Shown: positions 7,807 to 15,676 of the stretch, piece by piece
Position numbering within the stretch: the stretch's first letter is position 1
How the letters are laid out: the number at the start of each line of letters is the position of its first letter
From: GCA-2733415 sp049609325
GTDB taxonomy: Bacteria > Bacteroidota > Bacteroidia > Flavobacteriales > Flavobacteriaceae
NCBI GenBank assembly: GCA_049609325.1
Contig: JBMYYK010000006.1
Span: forward strand, 7,008-71,007
Reading direction: 5' to 3'
Length of the DNA: 64,000 nucleotides
Translations under genes and position numbers: made by a program
Notes under the pieces: generated by a model
Told to the model about the DNA's origin: nothing
The model's input: the letters and a program-made list of their open reading frames with translations, nothing else
The model's database searches: none

Positions 7807-10329
7807 ATGAAGTTTTTTGTTTCTATGAAAAATATAATAACAACACTAGTACTAATTTTTACAACTGCTTTGACTGCACAAACAAAAGTCAGTGGAGTGG
7901 TTATGGATGAATATGATTATCCTGTGCCTTATGCTAATGTAGTTTTTACAAATACTACAACTGGTACAATAACTGATGAGAACGGAAAGTTTTACTTAGA
8001 GTCTGATGAAAGCCACCGTGAATTACAAGTGTCGTTTGTTGGGTATGAAACGAAACAAGTTGAGTTAACTAAGTCTGTGACTTATAATATGAGTGTGTTA
8101 TTAAAGGAGGGGAATCAACTGAGTGCGGTAACAATTTATTCAGGTAAGCAATCTAAAAAAAACAATCCTGCCATAGAAATACTTAAGAAAATATGGGAGA
8201 ATAAGCGTTCTAACGGAGTTAAAAAATTCAAACAGTATCAATATGATAAGTATGAGAAAATTGAATTTGACTTTAATAATGTAGATAGCACCATGACGAA
8301 AAGTAAACTGTTTAAAGGTATGGAGTTTATTTTTGAAAAAATGGATACGTCTCGAGTAACGGGAAAAACGTACTTACCAATATTTTTAAACGAGTCGGTG
8401 TCAAAAGTATATGGTGACAATGAAAAAAACGCAACTAGAGAAGATTTAATAGGGAATAAAAATTCAGGGTTCAGTAACAATCAAACCATAATCGCATTTG
8501 TAAAAGATTTATATTCAGATTATAATGTGTATGACAATTACTTGAAATTTTTTGACAAAAGTTTTGTAAGTCCATTATCAAAAACAGGAGTTAGTGTTTA
8601 CAATTATGTGTTGGCAGATAGTGCTTATATAGGCGACAAATGGTGTTATAACATTGTGTATTATCCGAGGAGAAAAAATGAACTGACATTTAAAGGTGAT
8701 TTTTGGGTAAACGATAGCACTTGGGCTATTAAAGACATCAATCTTCAAGTGTCAAAAAGTGCAAATATCAATTGGATTAAAGATATCTATATTGAGCAAG
8801 AATTTGAGGTGTTAAACGATTCAGTGTTTTTGATTAAGCGTGACTATTTCATGTCGGATTTTAGTTTGTCAAAAAAGGATAAGGCCCGTGGAATTTATGG
8901 TAAACGTACCACGCTTTATGATGATTACGAATTCGATGTTAAAAAAGAGGCTGAATTTTATAAAGATGAAGCAGATCCTTATGCTTATGAAATTTACAAT
9001 CAAGATGACAAGTTTTGGGAAGAAAATAGACTAGAACGGCTAAATAAAGATGAGAAAGGCGTCTATAAAATGTTAGACACGTTAAAAACCGTATCGAAGT
9101 TTAAACGTATTTATAACACAGCAAGTATACTCGCATCCGGTTATATTGAAATTCCAAAATGGAAAATGGATTATGGGCCAATTTTTTCAACTTTTGGTTA
9201 CAATGATGTTGAAGGAGTGCGTGTTAGAGCTGGCGGGAGAACATATTTTGGGCCAAATGATAAATGGCGAATTCAAGGGTATATTGCTTATGGTTTTAAA
9301 GATGACCAATTCAAATATGGCGTATCTGGTAAGTGGTTGCTGCAACGTAAAAACAGATGGATATTGTCAGGAGGTAATAGGCGTGATGTAGAACAGATAG
9401 GAGTAAGTTTAACAACTACTGATGATATTATGGGAAGAAGTTTTGCGTCATCATCATTATTTTCATCAGGATCAAATGATCGTTTAACGTCAATAAATTT
9501 AAGTACAGTTGGGTTAGAAGTGGAGCCTGCTAAAAACTTTAAGGTGAAATTGTCGGGAAGTTACAGAACATTAAAATCAGCTTCACATACATTCGGATTG
9601 GATTTTTATACGGATCAATCTCAAAGTAAAATAAAGTCAGAATTAAAACAATCTGAAGTGAATTTAGCTTTAACTTATACGCCTAAAAGAAAAACCACAG
9701 GATATGGGGTGGAAAGAACTACGGTTAATGGTAACCATGCAACACTGTATGCAAGTGTGAGTCAAGGTTTAAAAGGGGTTATTGCAAGTGATTTTGATTA
9801 CACCAAACTGCAGCTTTTTTATAGGCAACCATGGCAAATAGGCGGATTTGGAAGGTTGTTTTCAAATGTTGAAATTGGGAAAACTTTTGGCGAAGTGCCA
9901 TTAGGTTTATTAAGTGTAGTGCCAGGGAACCAGGCGTATTTTTCAATATTTAATACCTTTCCGTTATTAGACTATTATGATTTTGTAACAGACACCTACA
10001 CATCAGTACATTTAGAACATAACTTTAATGGTCGAATATTTTCTAAAATTCCATTACTAAAGAAACTTAATTTAAGAGAAATTGTTGCTTTAAGAGGAGT
10101 GTGGGGTGATTTGTCTCAGGATAATATTAACCTAGATGCGAATTTGCCAAACTTTATAAGTACTCAAACTTTTGGGGCGCCTAATGATAAGATTTATTGG
10201 GAGTACAGTTTAGGTGTTGGTAACATCTTTAAAGTTTTTAGGGTAGATTTCAATTTCAGAGGGAATTATTTCGAAAACCCTAATGCACGTAAGTTTGGTG
10301 TGACGGGTAGTTTTGGGTTTAACTTTTAA
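7807..10329 (+). CDS. DUF5686 outer-membrane protein with carboxypeptidase-regulatory-like domain
   Basis: The 840-residue protein opens with a signal peptide (hydrophobic stretch ending 'TTALTAQT'), then a carboxypeptidase-regulatory-like beta-sandwich at about 28-115 ('VSGVVMDEYDYPVPYANVVF', 'GTITDENGKFYL'). The remainder matches the Bacteroidota DUF5686 family, ending in alternating beta strands ('KFGVTGSFGFNF') with a C-terminal Phe, consistent with an outer-membrane barrel. Family function is not established; similarity to TonB-receptor plug extensions suggests surface assembly or uptake. A second Met at 7825 (MKNIITT) would give a more usual signal peptide and may be the true start. The next gene starts 3 bases after the stop. 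Confidence 0.85.
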   Translation: MKFFVSMKNIITTLVLIFTTALTAQTKVSGVVMDEYDYPVPYANVVFTNTTTGTITDENGKFYLESDESHRELQVSFVGYETKQVELTKSVTYNMSVLLKEGNQLSAVTIYSGKQSKKNNPAIEILKKIWENKRSNGVKKFKQYQYDKYEKIEFDFNNVDSTMTKSKLFKGMEFIFEKMDTSRVTGKTYLPIFLNESVSKVYGDNEKNATREDLIGNKNSGFSNNQTIIAFVKDLYSDYNVYDNYLKFFDKSFVSPLSKTGVSVYNYVLADSAYIGDKWCYNIVYYPRRKNELTFKGDFWVNDSTWAIKDINLQVSKSANINWIKDIYIEQEFEVLNDSVFLIKRDYFMSDFSLSKKDKARGIYGKRTTLYDDYEFDVKKEAEFYKDEADPYAYEIYNQDDKFWEENRLERLNKDEKGVYKMLDTLKTVSKFKRIYNTASILASGYIEIPKWKMDYGPIFSTFGYNDVEGVRVRAGGRTYFGPNDKWRIQGYIAYGFKDDQFKYGVSGKWLLQRKNRWILSGGNRRDVEQIGVSLTTTDDIMGRSFASSSLFSSGSNDRLTSINLSTVGLEVEPAKNFKVKLSGSYRTLKSASHTFGLDFYTDQSQSKIKSELKQSEVNLALTYTPKRKTTGYGVERTTVNGNHATLYASVSQGLKGVIASDFDYTKLQLFYRQPWQIGGFGRLFSNVEIGKTFGEVPLGLLSVVPGNQAYFSIFNTFPLLDYYDFVTDTYTSVHLEHNFNGRIFSKIPLLKKLNLREIVALRGVWGDLSQDNINLDANLPNFISTQTFGAPNDKIYWEYSLGVGNIFKVFRVDFNFRGNYFENPNARKFGVTGSFGFNF

Positions 10330-10332
10330 TTC

Positions 10333-11442
10333 ATGTTCAAAAGAAAAATTGGACTACTATGTTTAATTGTAATGTTGTCATTTTTCAAAACTATTTTCGG
10401 TCAGCAAAAAAGCGGGTTTGCAAAAGCAGATGCAATCCTTAAAAAGTTGGTGCGTAAAAAACAAGTTCCGGGTATAGCTATTACAATTACAAAAAACGGT
10501 GAAACTCGATTTTCAAAAGGGTATGGGTTTTCTGATGTAGAAACTAAAACACCTGTAGAGCCATCAAAAACTATTTTTAGAATTGGTAGTGTGTCAAAAC
10601 CCATTGCGGCATCATGTTTAGCGAAATTGGTTGCAAAGCATAAGATTAGTTTAACAGATACTTTACATAGTTGCTTGCCTGAATTTTCTAAAGAAAAATA
10701 CAGTTTTACTCTTAAGCAGTTAGGAGGTCATTTGGCAGGAATTAGGAATTATAAGGGCAATGAATTTATGAATTCTAAACCACTCTCAATAGAAGAAGGG
10801 GTGGCGTTATTTAAAAATGATCCATTGTTGTTTCAACCAGGACAAGGATATTCATACACAAGCTATAGTTGGAATTTACTGTCGTTAGCTTTGCAGAATG
10901 TCGAACAAAAACCATTTGAAGCAATTGTTGATGAGGAAGTATTACGTCCGTTAGGGTTAACACATACTTATCCAGATAAACAAAATGACATCTCTGATTT
11001 GGCTACATTCTATAAGAAATCATCATGGCGAAGATTTGTGAAAACACAACCGGTTAATAATTACTTTAAATTAGCTGGAGGCGGGTATTTGTCTACTTCT
11101 GAAGATGTGGCAGAATTAGGAAACGCATATTTAGACGAGAGCTTTCTTCCTAAGGAAGTAATTGAAGAATTCACATCATCACAAATGGTAAATGATAAGC
11201 CAACATATTATGGTATAGGTTGGCAAACAAGTTATGATCATCAAAAACGACCGTATTTTGGGCATATAGGTAACGGATACGGTGGTTATGGAATTTTTTA
11301 CGTTTACCCCAAAGATCGTATTGTAGTATCTATTTTAATGAATTGTTCAAACCCCAATAAGACCAAAAAATTCGAAGCAGTTATAGATGCGGTGTTTGAA
11401 GAGTTTGAACAGGATACTTCTATGATGTCGTCAACTCTCTAA
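10333..11442 (+). CDS. Serine hydrolase of the beta-lactamase/penicillin-binding (PF00144) family, exported
   Basis: A signal peptide (residues 1-24, ending 'KTIFGQQ') precedes a class C-like serine hydrolase fold. The nucleophile motif SxxK is S86-V-S-K89 in 'RIGSVSKPIAAS'. Tyr175 in 'YSYTSYSWN' fits the second motif, and 'FGHIGNGYGGYG' near the C-terminus the third (HxG). The usual 'HTSG' segment reads 'GGHLAGI'. Members include esterases, D-aminopeptidases and transpeptidase-like enzymes, so beta-lactam hydrolysis should not be assumed. It follows the DUF5686 gene by 3 bases, probably co-transcribed. Its 3' end overlaps gldA on the other strand by 23 bases. Confidence 0.87.
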   Translation: MFKRKIGLLCLIVMLSFFKTIFGQQKSGFAKADAILKKLVRKKQVPGIAITITKNGETRFSKGYGFSDVETKTPVEPSKTIFRIGSVSKPIAASCLAKLVAKHKISLTDTLHSCLPEFSKEKYSFTLKQLGGHLAGIRNYKGNEFMNSKPLSIEEGVALFKNDPLLFQPGQGYSYTSYSWNLLSLALQNVEQKPFEAIVDEEVLRPLGLTHTYPDKQNDISDLATFYKKSSWRRFVKTQPVNNYFKLAGGGYLSTSEDVAELGNAYLDESFLPKEVIEEFTSSQMVNDKPTYYGIGWQTSYDHQKRPYFGHIGNGYGGYGIFYVYPKDRIVVSILMNCSNPNKTKKFEAVIDAVFEEFEQDTSMMSSTL

Positions 11443-12316
11443 ACATTGTTTCAAGAGTACTGTTTTTAGTGTCCATCTTAAGTATTTTCAACTCATTTTT
11501 TGCTGCAAAGTCAAAAATTAGCGGACGCATGTCTTCATTGGTGTCAAATGATATTTCCCAAGTCATACCAAAAGTGTTAATGGCTTTAGTAACATGTGGT
11601 AATCGTTTTAATAAAATGTCTTCAATTCTATAATCAAATTCAACTTCAATGAGCTGTTCTTGGTTTTGTTTTAGCTCAGATAAGGGGCTGTCTATAACCA
11701 ATTCTCCTTTGTTAATGATGATTACCCTATCGCATATAGCTTCAACTTCTTGCATAATGTGTGTTGATAAAAACACGGTTTTTTCTTTTCCAACATTTTT
11801 GATGAGTTCACGTATTTCTACCAATTGATTAGGGTCTAAACCTGTGGTTGGTTCATCTAAAATTAGTACATCTGGGTTATGCAATAAGGCATTGGCTAAG
11901 CCTACACGTTGTCGATACCCTTTTGATAGCTGATGTATTTTTTTGTGGGCTTCTGGTGATAATCCTGTAAGTTGAATGACATCATTAATTCTATGTTTGT
12001 CAATTCGATAGATATTTGCGTTAAATGCTAGGTATTCTTTAACATACATGTCTAAGTACAAAGGATTGTGTTCAGGTAAGTATCCAACGCATTTCTGTAC
12101 ATTTTTCTGTTCAGAATTGACATTGAAATTATTGACTAGAGCTTCACCTTTAGTACTAGGTATATAGGTGGTTAGGATTTTCATTAAAGTTGATTTTCCT
12201 GCGCCATTTGGACCTAAAAAACCAACAATCTCTCCTTTCTTAATATTGAAAGAAATATCGTTTAGGGCTTTTTGACTGCCATAGTGTTTTGAAATGTTCT
12301 TAACCGAAATTGACAT
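11420..12316 (-). CDS. gldA: Gliding-motility ABC transporter ATP-binding subunit GldA
   Basis: The 298-residue protein is an ABC ATPase with Walker A 'GPNGAGKST', signature 'LSKGYRQRVGLANALLHNP', Walker B 'VLILDEPTTGLDP' and switch histidine in 'FLSTHIMQEVEA'. Length and sequence, including 'YLPEHNPLYLDMYVKEYL', match GldA. With GldF and GldG it forms a transporter linked to gliding in Flavobacterium johnsoniae; those partners are not nearby. The gene is alone on its strand and overlaps the 3' end of the convergent serine hydrolase gene. An inverted repeat lies 26 bases upstream of its start. Confidence 0.9.
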   Translation of the reverse strand: MSISVKNISKHYGSQKALNDISFNIKKGEIVGFLGPNGAGKSTLMKILTTYIPSTKGEALVNNFNVNSEQKNVQKCVGYLPEHNPLYLDMYVKEYLAFNANIYRIDKHRINDVIQLTGLSPEAHKKIHQLSKGYRQRVGLANALLHNPDVLILDEPTTGLDPNQLVEIRELIKNVGKEKTVFLSTHIMQEVEAICDRVIIINKGELVIDSPLSELKQNQEQLIEVEFDYRIEDILLKRLPHVTKAINTFGMTWEISFDTNEDMRPLIFDFAAKNELKILKMDTKNSTLETMFRELTTS

Positions 12317-12341
12317 GTAGGTAGTGTCTTTATTTAATTAA

Positions 12342-12368
12342 ACCAAATCTTGTGTTTAAAGATTTGGT
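12342..12368. repeat. 10-bp inverted repeat between gldA and the aromatic promoter
   Basis: ACCAAATCTT (12342-12351) and AAGATTTGGT (12359-12368) are perfect complements around a 7-base spacer. No T-run follows on either strand, so it is not an obvious terminator. It lies in the probable 5' UTR or operator region of gldA and 25 bases before the -33 box of the aromatic promoter. Confidence 0.6.
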
Positions 12369-12392
12369 GTGCTAAAATTAAGATAAAATTAC

Positions 12393-12422
12393 TTGCATAC
12401 AAACAAAATTATAATACATTTG
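12393..12422 (+). promoter_or_regulatory. Promoter of the DAHP synthase operon
   Basis: TTG at 12393-12395 and TACATTTG at 12415-12422 are separated by 19 bases, matching the Bacteroidota housekeeping promoter TTG-N(about 19)-TAnnTTTG. The transcript should begin near 12429, so that the whole attenuator (leader codons, antiterminator and terminator) is transcribed. Confidence 0.7.
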
Positions 12423-12440
12423 TATAGATTTATAAGTAAT

Positions 12441-12524
12441 ATGACAACACAAAACACTTGGCAAAGCTGGTTAGTAAACTTTTACGTTCATGGTAAAAGC
12501 AGAGGCTTTGTGTATGGTATTTAA
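12441..12524 (+). CDS. Aromatic amino-acid leader peptide (27 residues)
   Basis: ATG at 12441 opens a 27-codon frame ending in TAA at 12522-12524. Six residues are aromatic: Trp7, Trp10, Phe14, Tyr15, Phe23 and Tyr25. It starts about 12 bases after the predicted transcription start and is followed by an intrinsic terminator before the DAHP synthase gene. This is the layout of a leader peptide whose translation controls termination. The region holds no other plausible gene. The peptide itself probably has no function beyond being translated. I do not recognise it from a described family. Confidence 0.72.
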   Translation: MTTQNTWQSWLVNFYVHGKSRGFVYGI

Positions 12525-12580
12525 TTAGAAGTAAAACAATCAGCATATATACAAAGTCTCGAGAAATCGAGACTTTTTTT
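12461..12580 (+). promoter_or_regulatory. Predicted transcription attenuator upstream of the DAHP synthase gene
   Basis: Three exclusive pairings can be drawn. Strand 1 (12461-12468, over Trp7-Trp10) pairs with strand 2 (12504-12511), six Watson-Crick pairs plus two wobbles. Strand 2, GAGGCTTTGT (12502-12511), pairs with strand 3, ACAAAGTCTC (12551-12560), ten pairs with one wobble: the antiterminator. Strand 3 pairs with strand 4 (12567-12576) as the terminator. A ribosome stalled at Trp7, Trp10, Phe14 or Tyr15 would leave strand 2 free and permit read-through; one reaching the stop codon would mask part of strand 2 and allow termination. All pairings are deduced by eye. Confidence 0.7.
12553..12580 (+). 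terminator. Attenuator terminator hairpin
   Basis: AAAGTCTCGA (12553-12562), a GAAA tetraloop and TCGAGACTTT (12567-12576) form a 10-bp stem whose T-run extends to 12580 (seven T in all). It stands between the leader peptide and the DAHP synthase start, so it can only act as a conditional terminator on that gene. Confidence 0.85.
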
Positions 12581-12596
12581 ATGTAAAAAAATAACA

Positions 12597-12653
12597 ATGA
12601 ATTCCTTTGAGGAGTTAATGCAAGCGTTAAAATGGAGAATAAAAAAGAGTTAA
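12597..12653 (+). CDS. Possible short upstream frame overlapping the DAHP synthase start
   Basis: A frame from ATG 12597 (18 codons), or from an internal ATG at 12618 (11 codons), ends at TAA 12651-12653, 22 bases inside the DAHP synthase gene in another frame. The 12618 start has GAGGAG four to nine bases upstream, which is unusually Shine-Dalgarno-like for this phylum. It contains one Trp and one Phe. It could couple translation to the main gene or be chance. Confidence 0.25.
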   Translation: MNSFEELMQALKWRIKKS

Positions 12654-13720
12654 GAACGTGGTTAGATGACATGCAGCTAGCGCATCCGTTAGTTATTGCT
12701 GGACCATGTAGTGCAGAAACAGAAGATCAAGTGTTGAAAATTGCACATCAGTTAAAAGATACTGATGCAACAGTGTTTAGAGCAGGTATTTGGAAACCAA
12801 GAACTCGACCAGGAAACTTTGAGGGAGTTGGTGAAGAAGGGTTGAAATGGATGCAGAGAGCTAAGCTAGAAACAGGAATGATGACGGCTACTGAAGTGGC
12901 AAATCCAAAGCATGTTGAATTGGCTATAAAGTATGATGTAGATGTATTGTGGTTAGGGGCTAGAACCACGGTTAGTCCGTTTATTGTACAAGAAATAGCA
13001 GAAGCTTTAGAGGGTACAGATAAAATTGTGTTGGTGAAAAATCCAATTAACCCAGATTTGCCTTTGTGGTTAGGAGCCGTAGAGCGTTTATACGCTTCTA
13101 ATATAAAAAAGCTGGGGGTTATACATAGAGGGTTTTCAACTTATGAAAAATCAAAATATAGAAATAATCCAGAATGGCAAATACCTATTGATTTGCAAAA
13201 TCGTTTTCCTGATTTGCCATTAATTTGTGATCCATCACATATTGCTGGACGTAGGAACTTGATTTTTGATATTTGTCAAACAGCATTAGATTTAAATTTC
13301 AATGGGTTTATGGTAGAAACACACTATAATCCAGCAGAAGCATGGTCTGACGCTAAACAGCAAGTTACTGTTGAAACCTTAGTGCAAATGATGATTGATT
13401 TAAAGGTGAGGAAAAAGCAACATGCTTCTGAAGATTACTTGTTTGAACTGAATAAATTAAGAGCTAAAATTGATGTGTTAGATGACAAGTTGTTGGGCTT
13501 ACTAGGTAACAGAATGAAAGTATCTGATAGCATAGGGTCATTGAAAAAAATCAATAATGTATCTATTTTACAAACAGCACGTTGGAATGAAATATTAGGA
13601 AAAATGATTTTACAAGGTGAAGACAAAAACTTAAGTGAAGAGTTTATTTTAAAAATCTATAAAGCCATTCATCAAGAATCTATTAGTCATCAAAAGAAAA
13701 TAATTAATAAAATTGATTAG
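12632..13720 (+). CDS. Bifunctional 3-deoxy-7-phosphoheptulonate synthase/chorismate mutase
   Basis: The protein joins the first enzyme of aromatic synthesis to the branch-point enzyme for Phe and Tyr. Residues 1-260 are a KDPG-aldolase-like DAHP synthase with 'VIAGPCSAETEDQ', 'GIWKPRTRPGNFEGVG', 'GVIHRGFSTYEKSKYRN' and 'CDPSHIAGRRN'. Residues 270-360 are an AroQ-type chorismate mutase: 'LRAKIDVLDDKLLGLL', 'NRMKVSDSIGSLKK' and 'IYKAIHQESI'. The fused mutase usually gives feedback control by prephenate. In many flavobacteria this gene follows prephenate dehydratase, an aminotransferase and prephenate dehydrogenase; here none of these precedes it, and an attenuator does. It leads a run that also contains aroA. 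Confidence 0.94.
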   Translation: MENKKELRTWLDDMQLAHPLVIAGPCSAETEDQVLKIAHQLKDTDATVFRAGIWKPRTRPGNFEGVGEEGLKWMQRAKLETGMMTATEVANPKHVELAIKYDVDVLWLGARTTVSPFIVQEIAEALEGTDKIVLVKNPINPDLPLWLGAVERLYASNIKKLGVIHRGFSTYEKSKYRNNPEWQIPIDLQNRFPDLPLICDPSHIAGRRNLIFDICQTALDLNFNGFMVETHYNPAEAWSDAKQQVTVETLVQMMIDLKVRKKQHASEDYLFELNKLRAKIDVLDDKLLGLLGNRMKVSDSIGSLKKINNVSILQTARWNEILGKMILQGEDKNLSEEFILKIYKAIHQESISHQKKIINKID

Positions 13721-13746
13721 TAATAAAAACCGTGTAATTTTGTTGT

Positions 13747-14697
13747 ATGACAGGTACAGTTTATAAATCTACAGGAAGTTGGTATACGGTTAAGACCTCA
13801 GAAGGAGCGATTTATAAATGCCGAATGAAAGGTAAATTTCGTATTAAAGGCATAAAAAGTACAAACCCGATTGCTGTTGGAGATGAGGTAGATTTTACTG
13901 TTGAGGAGAAGAATAATGAGGAAACTGGAGTGATTCATAAAATTCACGACAGGAAAAATTACATTATTCGTAAGTCTGTAAACCTCTCAAAGCGCATACA
14001 TATAATTGCATCAAATATAGATCAGGTTTTTCTGTTGATTACTTTAAATAATCCGCCAACATTTACAAGTTTTATAGATCGGTTTTTAGCAACTGCAGAA
14101 GCCTATAATGTAACTACGGTGTTGTTGTTTAATAAAATAGACACCTACAATCAAGATGAAATAGGAGAGATAAAATACCTTGCAAATTTATACCGTTCTA
14201 TAGGTTATGAATGTCTTGGTGTGTCTGCTCTTGAAGGTAAAAACGTCGATAGAGTTAAAGACATGATGTTGGGTAAAACCAGTATGTTTGTGGGGCATTC
14301 TGGAGTTGGGAAGTCAACTTTGGTTAATACAATTGAGCCTGCTTTAGATATTAAAACACAACAAATATCATCACAACATAGCCAAGGGCAGCATACTACA
14401 ACGTTTGCTGAAATGTTTGATTTGTCGTTTGATGCTAGAATTATAGACACTCCAGGAATCAAAGGCTTTGGTATTGTTGATATGGAGAAGGAAGAAATTA
14501 CAGATTATTTTCCTGAATTTTTTGCCTTAAAACAAGATTGTAAGTTTAATAATTGCTTGCATATTGAAGAGCCACATTGCGCGGTAAAACAAGCTTTAGA
14601 GCAAGATGAGGTGTATTATTCTCGTTACAAAAGTTATGTGCAAATGGTTGAGGGTGATGAGGAGCATTACCGTGTAGACGAACATAAAAAAGATTAA
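13747..14697 (+). CDS. rsgA: Ribosome small-subunit-dependent GTPase A
   Basis: RsgA is a circularly permuted GTPase that checks late 30S assembly. The 316-residue protein has an N-terminal OB domain, then the permuted order G4 'NKID' (129-132), G1 'GHSGVGKS' (183-190), G3 'DTPG' (234-237), and a C-terminal zinc knuckle with C265, C270, H272 and C278. The intact zinc ligands contrast with the DnaG and AccD proteins of this window. The gene follows the DAHP synthase by 26 bases and precedes dtd by 5. Confidence 0.95.
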   Translation: MTGTVYKSTGSWYTVKTSEGAIYKCRMKGKFRIKGIKSTNPIAVGDEVDFTVEEKNNEETGVIHKIHDRKNYIIRKSVNLSKRIHIIASNIDQVFLLITLNNPPTFTSFIDRFLATAEAYNVTTVLLFNKIDTYNQDEIGEIKYLANLYRSIGYECLGVSALEGKNVDRVKDMMLGKTSMFVGHSGVGKSTLVNTIEPALDIKTQQISSQHSQGQHTTTFAEMFDLSFDARIIDTPGIKGFGIVDMEKEEITDYFPEFFALKQDCKFNNCLHIEEPHCAVKQALEQDEVYYSRYKSYVQMVEGDEEHYRVDEHKKD

Positions 14698-14702
14698 TTT
14701 TT

Positions 14703-15155
14703 ATGAGGGCAGTGATACAACGCGTTACTGAGGCTTCAGTTGTAATAAATGACAATCAAGTTGCAAAAATAGGCAAAGGTATACTGTTGTTATTAGGAAT
14801 AGAATCAGAAGATACTCAGGAAGATATCACATGGTTATCTGTTAAAATTGCCAAAATGAGAATTTTTTCAGACGAAAATGGTCTGATGAACACATCACTT
14901 ATAGACGTTTCTGGAGATGTAATTGTGGTAAGTCAGTTTACCTTATTTGCAAGCACAAAAAAAGGGAATCGACCTGGTTTTACGCGCTCTGCTAAATCAG
15001 ATGTGGCAATTCCGTTATACCAATCATTTGTCAAACAATTGGAGTTAGAATTAGGGAGAACTATTCAGACAGGAGAGTTTGGAGCTGATATGAAAGTCTC
15101 GTTAATTAATGATGGTCCGGTAACCATTACCATTGATACTAAAAGTAAAGAATAA
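14703..15155 (+). CDS. dtd: D-aminoacyl-tRNA deacylase
   Basis: Dtd hydrolyses D-amino acids mischarged on tRNA. The 150-residue chain carries both family signatures: 'SQFTLFAS' in the middle and 'NDGPVTI' at the C-terminus, with the typical start 'MRAVIQRVTEASVVI'. It begins 5 bases after rsgA, and its TAA overlaps the ATG of the next gene, indicating co-translation. Confidence 0.95.
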   Translation: MRAVIQRVTEASVVINDNQVAKIGKGILLLLGIESEDTQEDITWLSVKIAKMRIFSDENGLMNTSLIDVSGDVIVVSQFTLFASTKKGNRPGFTRSAKSDVAIPLYQSFVKQLELELGRTIQTGEFGADMKVSLINDGPVTITIDTKSKE

Positions 15156-15676
15156 TGGCTTCGGTTTTTGGTCATGCCTTAGTGGGAGGTACATTGTCTA
15201 AAGTTCTTGATAGAAAATCTTCAAGAATAGTTTTACTGTGTGCTATACTCTCTTCTATGTTACCAGATGTAGATGTGCTGTCCTTTAAGTTGGGTTATGC
15301 CTATGAACATTGGTTAGGTCATAGAGGAGTTACACATTCAGTATTGTTTGCTGTTGTTTGGGCAATGCTGTTGAGTGTAGTTTTTGGTGGTGCAAAAAAG
15401 TTACTGTTTTTTACAATAGTGTTTCTAGCAACACTGTCACACGGTGTACTTGATGCTATGACTAACGGTGGTTTAGGTGTAGGGTTCTTTATACCATTTG
15501 AAACAACCCGACATTTTTTTTGTTATAGGCCAATTCAAGTGTCGCCAATTGGTGTTGAAAGGTTTTTTTCTGAATGGGGAATGAAAGTTGTTTTAAGCGA
15601 GGTAATTTGGATAGGGCTGCCTTGTATGGTAGTTTTGATTATAAATAGAATAGCTAAAAAAAATAATTTTGAATAA
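15155..15676 (+). CDS. YdjM-like membrane-bound metal-dependent hydrolase
   Basis: The 173-residue protein matches the PF04307 family: conserved 'LPDVDVL', 'HRGVTHS' and 'LSHGVLDAMTNGG', which supply the putative metal ligands, between about four hydrophobic segments. The E. coli relative YdjM is an inner-membrane protein of the SOS regulon; no comparable operator is visible here because the gene sits inside an operon. Substrate unknown. It overlaps dtd by 1 base and the next gene by 8. Confidence 0.85.
   Translation: MASVFGHALVGGTLSKVLDRKSSRIVLLCAILSSMLPDVDVLSFKLGYAYEHWLGHRGVTHSVLFAVVWAMLLSVVFGGAKKLLFFTIVFLATLSHGVLDAMTNGGLGVGFFIPFETTRHFFCYRPIQVSPIGVERFFSEWGMKVVLSEVIWIGLPCMVVLIINRIAKKNNFE

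Noticed and set aside
10333..11442. Calling the serine hydrolase a beta-lactamase resistance gene
   Set aside because: The PF00144 family is dominated by esterases and peptidases; the motifs shown do not establish beta-lactam hydrolysis.
12430..12672. An 80-codon open frame on the minus strand opposite the aromatic leader
   Set aside because: It is antisense to the promoter, leader peptide and terminator, has no recognisable protein features and no promoter, and arises from the AT-rich leader.
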